Shown one piece after another: positions 43,026 through 64,000 of a stretch of DNA of 64,000 bases. The position numbers and the translations under genes are program-made. The DNA comes from Nematopogon swammerdamellus (taxonomy: Eukaryota; Arthropoda; Insecta; Lepidoptera; Adelidae). The stretch covers positions 18,011,395 through 18,075,394 of the forward strand of contig OX336345.1 of NCBI GenBank assembly GCA_946902875.1, written 5' to 3'. Numbering within the stretch: position 1 is the first letter of the stretch; every line of letters starts with the position of its first letter. A model generated the notes under the pieces. The model was not told the DNA's origin. It did no database searches and saw only the letters and a program-made list of their open reading frames with translations.

Positions 43026-43676
43026 CACAAGCAAATAAGCAAAGTCCATCATTGTAAAGCACTATCACCGGATCGTCGATTCCCGGCCGGCGACCGCGTA
43101 AGCCGGTTAAGCCGCGGTCGAAATAGCAAATATCTCCGGATAAGAAAGTTGTCAGGCGGTGGAGCTCACTCATCCTTGAAAATTAATGCCTCCGAACTCT
43201 CGCCGCTCCGCTCTTCCTAGCACACGTAGAGCCTGAGGAAAACTTTAAAGGCTAAATGTCGTTCGATAAATTGTCAAAGTATAATATGGCGTAATTTCTT
43301 TGTTTGAAGTTATATTTATTTACGGACTTTAGGCAAATATGTTACGAGGGAGTAGTTTCGAGAAAGTAATTTCTTCACCTGTAATTTGTATGCTGTGCCT
43401 GTGATCTTCATCGTCACCGGCACAGCATACAAATTATTTGAATGTTCGACGGGTCGACAGGTCGGCCGTGCCCCGGAGTGGCCCGAGAGGCCCTGAGGGG
43501 TCCTGGGCGGTCCGGGCTCTCAAAAAACTAAAAAAAAACTGAAAAAAATGTAAAAACTCAAAGAATAAAAAAAAATAAAAATCCCGGAATAAAACTTAAA
43601 AAACCTATAACTTAGGACACTAATTTCTATAGGAAATATAAATATAACGTACACACGCTCACTTTTTTATGTGTAA
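43026..43676. other. Unique sequence with hairpin and GC-rich patch
   Basis: No gene recognised. Contains the hairpin at 43382-43436 and a GC-rich patch at 43445-43520. Confidence 0.35.
43382..43436. repeat. Perfect 18-bp hairpin, 19-nt loop
   Basis: 43382-43399 (TAATTTGTATGCTGTGCC) is the exact reverse complement of 43419-43436, with loop TGTGATCTTCATCGTCACC. Confidence 0.9.
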
Positions 43677-43922
43677 AATGTAGGTCACTTCCCTTCTTAT
43701 CTTAGTAGGTAGGGTTTAACCCGCGCGGGTTGATACCACCGCACTGAGTGAAATGTCGATCAAAGTTTCTATTCAAATAGTTTGTGTTTTCCGCCCAGTT
43801 CAGTGTAGCCGGCACGACCAAGGTTCCAGCACTGGCATGGCATCTAGTTCACCAAGGCAGTATGGGCTGACATCACGGGTGTTTTAAATGATGTAGGCAA
43901 CCGCGTCAGTTTCCATAAAAAA
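43677..43922 (+). mobile_element. Family A SINE, headless
   Basis: AATGTAGGTCACTTCCCTTC, TAGGGTTTAACCCGCGCGGG, CAGTTCAGTGTAGCCGGC and CGCGTCAGTTTCCATAAAAA. It lacks the tRNA/5S head. Confidence 0.88.
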
Positions 43923-43974
43923 AGTATATAAAACACTTATATGCATGTATGTAAAAATCAAACCCGTAATCTCT

Positions 43975-44135
43975 GTAATACTCTTTGCCCAAATATTTTC
44001 CCATGTGCAGTCTCGGGTCCTATAGGAGGGGAGTGAATAGGCACCCGTAAGGCCGGCAAGGCATTTGCAACCCCCGCATACAGCCGCATGTCCACGCGCG
44101 TCGTTAGACACCTTATGCGCTTTCAATCAAAAAAA
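43975..44135 (+). mobile_element. LINE 3' fragment
   Basis: TACTCTTTGCCCAAATATTT, CAGTCTCGGGTCCTATAGGA, GGCACCCGTAAGGCCGGCAA and GCGTCGTTAGACACCTTATG; a diverged copy of the 26872-27062 region. Confidence 0.75.
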
Positions 44136-45012
44136 CAATATTAAATTTCTGTAGAGAATGCAAGGAATAGATAGCACTTCTAGATCATTCATCCTCTATG
44201 GCTCTCGCGATCGTTCGCGTGGCAGGCTGCGCGGGAAATATAGAGCCTACTTGCTGCCAATTACTTGCGCCATTTTCGGGTTGGAACAAATATCTGTCAT
44301 TGTACCTGCTATGGAAATTTTGGCGCAAAATTTTGTTGCGATTTGGAGAAAATTTCGACCAAGTGAAGAAATCGCTTTTAAGAGCGCGGTACTAAAGCAT
44401 CAAAATGCGCACTGATATGGCGCATTTTGAATAGCGAAGCGTTCGCTTGTTTTTATATAGTATTTGTTCAAAAGTTTGTTAAACCAATTTACATTACACG
44501 AATATCCAAATCTGTCAAAACAAGTAAAATTTTATCTTACATGTCAAAATAATGTTTTAGAAAGCTGCAATTTCGAAACAAAGAGAGCATTTCGGAGTAT
44601 TTAGGACCATTTAGTAGTACGTTTGTGATTTTTTTTTCACATATTAATTGACATAAATAAAAATAAAAATCCGTCACCAACTTTTAAATATGGTCAACTT
44701 TTAAACAGGATTTTTTAATATATATATTTTTTAAATTCGTTGAACAAAAAACCGAAACGAAAATGTGGCAAATTTTGCAAATTGTGCCTCGCGCTGTGGT
44801 ACCGCAGTCTTAAGTGTTGCAGTAAAACATACATGCTTAAATTAAAAACCATTAGCAATTATCTTTAAAGGCGAAAAACCCTTCCTCCGCAACACGTCTT
44901 CCTAGCGTGGGTGTGTTGCGGAGGAGACGTTTAAAAAATAATTTCAAAATTATTTTACGACGCTTTACTAAACACTAAAGTCTAATATTTCGGTCTTCTT
45001 ATAATTTGAATC
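44136..45012. other. Unique sequence
   Basis: No gene recognised. A 13-bp hairpin (TCCTCCGCAACAC against GTGTTGCGGAGGA) lies at 44888-44927. The two overlapping frames near 44158-44415 show no family motif. Confidence 0.35.
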
Positions 45013-45061
45013 AAGAATGTAGTCGGTGAAGTAGCTAACCGTGTCAGTTTTCATAAAAAAA
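45013..45061 (+). mobile_element. Family A SINE, extreme 3' end
   Basis: Only the last roughly 45 bp (GTGAAGTAGCTAACCGTGTC, AGTTTTCATAAAAAA) remain; a MITE follows directly. Confidence 0.75.
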
Positions 45062-45310
45062 ATTGGTTGTCTGTAAAATCGGTTTACGGACGAAAGTTTT
45101 ACGTGATAACGTCATAATTTCTGCTGCCCTGGTACTTTAGAACCAGAGAGATAAATGTGTACAAGCCGACGCTTGGGCCGATTGTGCCTCTCTATCGCTT
45201 GTTACGCGCTCTCGCTTGCACACACAGGCTCACATGGAACGTGACACTTTTTCGTGCGTGCAGCCGGTGTTCATCAATTTATAAGACGTGACGTTATCAC
45301 GTCAAAAACG
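45062..45310 (-). mobile_element. Family I MITE copy
   Basis: TTGGTTGTCTGTAAAATCGG, TTTACGGACGAAAGTTTTAC, CACTTTTTCGTGCGTGCAGC and TTATAAGACGTGACGTTATC. The CRE octamer is mutated (TAACGTCA on the minus strand). It shares with 53436-53772 the block GCCTCTCTATCGCTTGTTAC, which 31781-32092 lacks. Confidence 0.8.
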
Positions 45311-45515
45311 AAAATACTTAATCATTAAAAAATATATTGAAGTAAGTACCTAGTCTATTTAGTGCTTACAGCCACATAAAAAATCGCATTCTTCTGAGCG
45401 TCTCGGGCGGCGCGGAGCGGGGCGGTACGCGGGGCGCGCGGGGTAAACGTCCCGCAACAAAACCGCGCACGCGTACGTCATGCGTACAAGAAAGGAATAG
45501 CTACGGAGCCCTACG

Positions 45516-45681
45516 GAGTCGAAACGGCTATATAAATAGTTCGTCTTATCCGTCCAGTTCAGTGTAGCCGACATGAAATGAAGGGAAGCACTGACATGGC
45601 ACCTAGTTCACCCGGTGTTATGGGCTGAAATCACGGATGTTGTAGGTGATGTAGCCAACCGTGTCAGTTTTCATAAAAAAA
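45516..45681 (+). mobile_element. Family A SINE, 5'-truncated
   Basis: GTCGAAACGGCTATATAAAT through GTGTCAGTTTTCATAAAAAA. The ATGAAATGAAGGGAAGCA variant is shared with 10482-10859 and 46591-46947, marking a subfamily. Confidence 0.87.
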
Positions 45682-46590
45682 TACTCTCAGCGTGTGAACA
45701 ACGTTCACACTTTATTTATTTATTTTTTTATCAAAAGAGGAAATAAATTATATTTAATTCCAATATTTATTAATTAAAACATTAATCTAAGTCGATAATA
45801 TAAAACATACTAATCATAATCTTCCTTTCGACCCATTCATATAACATCAATAGTGGAAGGATGTATAAATCAAAAGTTACACGTTTCTAACGATATCACG
45901 GTTGCCTCTAGTCAAGTGTTTCCACTTACGTAGCAGAACTCCAGTAATTTGTTTCTCGTGTAAACGAATTTGTTTACTGCAATAGCTTCCGCTGTTAGAC
46001 GGGATGCTACCTTTACTTTATTTTCTGTCACTTCAGAAAAAAAAAACACTTCAGAAAACGATGTCATCATATGTATCTGTAGTTGAGTGTGAAAGTCGCA
46101 CGTTGAAATTTTTTGTTGGTTAATTTAGAGTGGTTTCAAACTGTGTGGAGTGGGCAAAAACCGTGACCGTATAACGCGTTTTTATAATCGACTGGAAAAA
46201 ACCACGAATGGATCCTTAAAATGATGCAATAAGTGAATTTTAATGACACGGGCTCTATTTAAGGTTATATTTCACTTCGACATATTCCAAAAACTTCGTC
46301 AGCAAAACTCAGCCTGCGCCTTTTCCACCAAAGCCGACCGGTTACCCTTCCAAGACACGTTTCAAGTCAAGGTACGGCCATACCTAACAATGATAAATTG
46401 AAATAAACATATTTTGATTTAATCCGATACTTTTGAGTTGTGGTCTGAAATGATTAGGTGGTTCGGTCAGGTCATGTCGGAAGAGTAGATGATACGATTC
46501 TAAAGAAAGAGGATCATGAATGCGAACGTGAGTGAAAGAGTCGGGAGGGGACGCCCTAGACGCACGTACCTAAACCAGATCGGGCATGTT
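45682..46590. other. Unique sequence
   Basis: About 900 bp; nothing recognised. Confidence 0.35.
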
Positions 46591-46947
46591 TTATTTTAAG
46601 GAAACTGACACGGTTGTCTACATCACCTACAATATCCGTGATGTCAGCCCATAACACCGGGTGAACTAGGTGCCTCGTCAGTGCTTCCCTTCATTTCATG
46701 TCGGCTACACTGAACTGGACGGAAAACACGAACTATTGATATAGCCGTTTCGACCGAAGTTTCATTCAGTACGGTGGTACCAACCCGGGCGAGATAAACC
46801 CTACCACCTAGTAAGGTAAGAAGGGAAGGGACCTACTGTTTTACGTGTAATCCGAAATACGGTCAGCCTCCAACGGTCGAGCGGTCACCCATCCAAGTAT
46901 GTACTGAAAGCGCTCAGGGATCGCACTAGTGAGCTACCGAGGCTGAC
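46591..46947 (-). mobile_element. Family A SINE, near full length
   Basis: T-rich start, full body, then on the minus strand GTCAGCCTCGGTAGCTCAC, TACTTGGATGGGTGACCGC and CGACCGTTGGAGGCTGACCG. The A box is damaged (CTCACTAG) and the 5S-like part is internally deleted. Same ATGAAATGAAGGGAAGCA subfamily. Confidence 0.88.
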
Positions 46948-46974
46948 AATGCGCTCAAAAGGGTCATATTATGT

Positions 46975-47105
46975 AGTACCCGTAACCAAAGAGCATGTAT
47001 GAAGAACATTATGAGAGTGGAAGAGGCGGCATAGGTGTGTCAGGATCGTGGCGCGTGGAGATTCAATGTATCTGATTACCTCATTAGGAAACAGGTGTGA
47101 CGTTA
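46975..47105 (-). repeat. Family L repeat copy
   Basis: CATGTATGAAGAACATTATG, GAGTGGAAGAGGCGGC, CGCGTGGAGATTCAATG and AGGAAACAGGTGTGACG are the complement of 49140-49325. Confidence 0.75.
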
Positions 47106-47398
47106 GGCATATATGAAAACTTATGAGTTTCCAAGGGTTGCTTTAAAATTCTTCATCTGAAGCAAGTGACGGAGAATGCTAAGCGAATGACGGCGCTAAA
47201 ACCTATCGATTTCACAAAACTCCATATCGAATTACGTACATTACAGTTGCGCCGACATGAATGCTTTTGCAGAAATATTTTACATACCCTCGGGCGAGTG
47301 TGGCTCGGAATATCCGATATGTGAAGTCCATGCACGTGTGAAATCACATAGAGACATTAAACCCCTCTTCAATAATATTCATTTGAAATTCACACAAG

Positions 47399-47684
47399 TT
47401 TTTTTTAAGAAACTGACACAGTTGGCTACTTTACCTACTATATCCGTGATGTTAGCCCAATAACACTTTGGTGAACTAGGTGCCATGTCAGTGCTTACCT
47501 TCGGTCGTGCCGGCTAAACTTAACTGGATGGAAAACTCGAACTATATTTACATAACCATTTCAACCGACCTTTCATTCAGTGCGGTGGTACCAACCCGGG
47601 CGGGTTAAAACCTACCACCTAGTAAGGTAAGAAGGGAAGGGACCTACAGTTTTACGTGGAATCCGAACCACGGTCAGCCTCCAC
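47399..47684 (-). mobile_element. Family A SINE, head mostly lost
   Basis: TTTTTTTTAAGAAACTGACA through the body to CGTGGAATCCGAACCACGGT (T-arm/B box region) and CAGCCTCCA; the 5S-like and A-box parts are absent. Confidence 0.88.
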
Positions 47685-49139
47685 GAGTCTGTCAACATTG
47701 TAATAACATCACAAGTAAGTATTCCCCATGGTATTGAAAAAAACATAACTTAGGTAGGTATATGTTTATAGAGTTATAGACAAATATATTTTTAAAAAGG
47801 AGCCGTAGAAACATAATATGATAACAGATAACATAATATAATTACAGAACTGTGAAACCCAATTTCAAATAACTTTTAAACGCAAGTTCGCTTTATACTA
47901 GGCTAGTAAGTATATAAAAATTATAATTAAATTAAATTGAACATATTCCGATACAGATGTATTTCTAATGCAGGGTTTTGTTATACTCATTAAATTGAAA
48001 TAAATAAATAAACAAATAAGATATTTTCACTATTAAATTTCGATTGGGCGCTTCACGCGCATAAGCGAAAAAATAATATGATTACGATTTCAGCGTGTAA
48101 AATTACGAAAAAAAAAATAATTTGCATAAAATTGAAATTCATCCACAACAGGGGTGCATTAACCACTCTAAGCATTTCCTCAGACGGAGGTAGGCCACAG
48201 ATCGCTGCTCTATTTGTATGGCCCGCGGCTCCACACATCTGTTCCAGAATTATTTATGTTAAACTCCTTATGTCACAATATTAGGAGAAATTCACAGCCG
48301 CGGAGCACCGTCAATGCGGCGCGTGAGATGAAAAAAATATTTTTGAAATGCACTGAGATGGTAGGAAGGAAAATGAATATTTTAGATTATCTAAAACTAG
48401 GTATAGACTTCGGAGACATAGTGTTTTAATTCTATGATATTTCTGGTTAAAATAGAACCGGATTGATATCTCTGATATAAGAAAAATTTAATACATTAGG
48501 AATTTAGATAAGTACCTAATATAAAATCTGCCTGTGTTGACTTAGGAGAAATCACTCTTGATGATTAGGCCGACTTTCAGTTTCTAGTACTTAAAAATAC
48601 TTGAATAATTTTATCTTTTTCGTAAGCTTTTAATAATTTATTTTCTTCACTAATAAAACATGATTAGCACTCCTCGTATACTCAATTTAAATTTTCTCAT
48701 AATATCAAATAACAAATCATAAAAAAAAGACAGTTCTACACTCGACCAGCATAAAGATATAAAGTAATTTCTCATTCCCAGAACTCCACAACGCCACATG
48801 TATCCGGGCACTTAATTTAACGCCCTGAGAGCTAAACACGTGCGAAATCATCACTTCATAATTTTCGGATATTGACGGCACTTGAGTGTCAAAACTTTTT
48901 TTGCGATTTCAAATATATACCTACATTTATACCTTAGTATAGCGAGCAGGGCAAAAGCATTCACTAACTTTAATTATTTAATAAAATTTGTTATACCTAA
49001 TGTTATTCTTGGGATGGAAATCTAGGCTAACTATTAACGTAAGATTTTTAGTGGTGTTAAATGTATTTTCTTAAGGAACTCCATACAAATGGTCTCCCTT
49101 TGGCAAAAGTTTGCCAAATATTTTTAGTGTCTGTTTACA
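47685..49139. other. Unique AT-rich sequence
   Basis: About 1.45 kb upstream of the first visible kn exon. No coding block recognised; the search for a COE zinc-motif exon here was negative by eye. Small frames at 48053-48284 and 48214-48429 show no motif. Confidence 0.4.
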
Positions 49140-49325
49140 TAGCGTAACGCCTGTTTCCTAATGGGGTAGGCAGAGACAACGGATCTCCACACGCCACGCT
49201 CTTGACACCTCCTCTTCCGCCTGACCGCCGCCTCTTCCACTTTCATAATATTCTTCATACATGCTCGTCCGTTACGGTCGGGTACTACACACATGAACCT
49301 TTTTTGAGCACATGTCCGCTGTGGT
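49140..49325 (+). repeat. Family L repeat copy
   Basis: TAGCGTAACGCCTGTTTCCT, GGGGTAGGCAGAGACAACGG, CTTCATACATGCTCGTCCG and TTGAGCACATGTCC. It ends about 75 bp before the kn splice acceptor at 49402, close to where a branch site would lie. Confidence 0.8.
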
Positions 49326-49376
49326 CTAGATATGTGCGTCTAGCGCGATCCCATTTTTTCTATTATGATTTATTGA

Positions 49377-63429
<14,053 letters not shown>

Positions 63430-64000
63430 TAGTTTTTTTTTCTGTTATCTTTCGTCCTTTATTTGCTTTCTTTTTGTGCGGCTTCCCTTTTGTTTTCGCA
63501 CCGCCTTTTGTGTTGCGTGATGGATGCGGGTTTTAACACTTCTCTCTCAACAAGAAGTGTAATTAGTCTGTAGAAGTTTCGTTGTCCCGCTCGCTCCTTC
63601 GAGTCGGATTTGTTTTCGGGTGTTTTATTTTGTAATTTTGAAGAATTTATTGACCGGAGAGATTACGATGTTGAATATTTTTTTAAAGTTTTGTGTGTGC
63701 GTTCACTTGTGGATTCACAGAGGATAAACCTCTGTGTGGTCCAATTGAAGTTATTCCAATAACAAGACTGTAGCAAAAAATATTCATAAAAAAATTACAT
63801 TCAAATCAAGCTAAAGCAACTTTCTTATTTAAACTTTTTGGTTAATTTTTGTATATTTTTTTTGTGTGTTTTCGCAATGGAATGCTTGATATCTTTGTTA
63901 TTAATACTCTTTTGAGTTTTGTGTGTGCGTGTGTATTATTTTTCCCTAAACATTTCTTCACTTCTCCAAGTTAGTGTAGTATTGTATGTACGTGTGTTTG
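63430..64000 (+). other. kn: kn 3' untranslated region (start)
   Basis: T-rich sequence after the stop, with several TTTTGTGTG and GTGTGCGTGTGT motifs and no AATAAA polyadenylation signal seen before the window ends. The 3' UTR, or a further intron for another isoform, therefore continues beyond 64000. Confidence 0.6.

Overview
The window is nuclear DNA of an arthropod, almost certainly a moth or butterfly (Lepidoptera). It has short coding exons with GT-AG introns, an AT-rich background, and a dense load of small non-autonomous mobile elements of types I associate with lepidopteran genomes: Helitron tails reading GCCGCGGGCAAAAGCTAG, elements reading CCGGCCAAGTGCGAGTCGGA, tRNA-headed SINEs and LINE 3' fragments. 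There are no prokaryotic features. Family letters A to M are local labels of mine.

One protein-coding gene can be supported: the 3' half of knot/collier (kn), the single insect COE/EBF transcription factor, on the + strand. Eight coding exons lie at 49403-49484, 55065-55182, 58051-58208, 59493-59619, 60750-60841, 61344-61521, 62416-62577 and 63110-63429. All splice phases agree and the frame is open to a TAG at 63427-63429, giving about 412 residues. They encode the end of the COE DNA-binding domain, the IPT/TIG domain, the helix-loop-helix region and the transactivation tail. The 5' exons (N-terminus and the zinc-binding COE motif) were not found and probably lie upstream. Positions 1-49402 are therefore most simply one very long kn intron, or intron plus upstream sequence.

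Layout: 1-49 kb is non-coding and holds about 90 recognisable repeat insertions separated by unique AT-rich DNA with a few GC-rich islands (about 6.1, 10.3, 11.5, 21.4, 26.7, 35.6 and 36.2 kb) that may be regulatory. Family A, a SINE of about 375 bp, has 19 copies; its full-length copies carry a head that looks like a tRNA A-box/T-arm pair enclosing a 5S rRNA-like segment. Also present are Helitrons (one nested inside another with the empty site deducible), TIR/foldback elements, three copies of a MITE carrying a CRE palindrome, RT-domain LINE remnants and several perfect hairpins. From 49.4 to 63.4 kb the kn exons occur, with Helitrons, LINE tails, a SINE and RT fragments in the larger introns. 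From 63.43 kb the 3' UTR runs off the window.

The observations most worth checking are: the tRNA/5S chimeric SINE head; two independent pairs of inverted repeats flanking kn exons 2-4 (a possible back-splicing geometry); a tandem NAGNAG acceptor at the IPT/HLH junction; a 32-bp-period dyad array at 39.4 kb; paired COE-like sites in a GC island at 35.7 kb; and the long foldbacks at 4.8, 8.5 and 17.6 kb.
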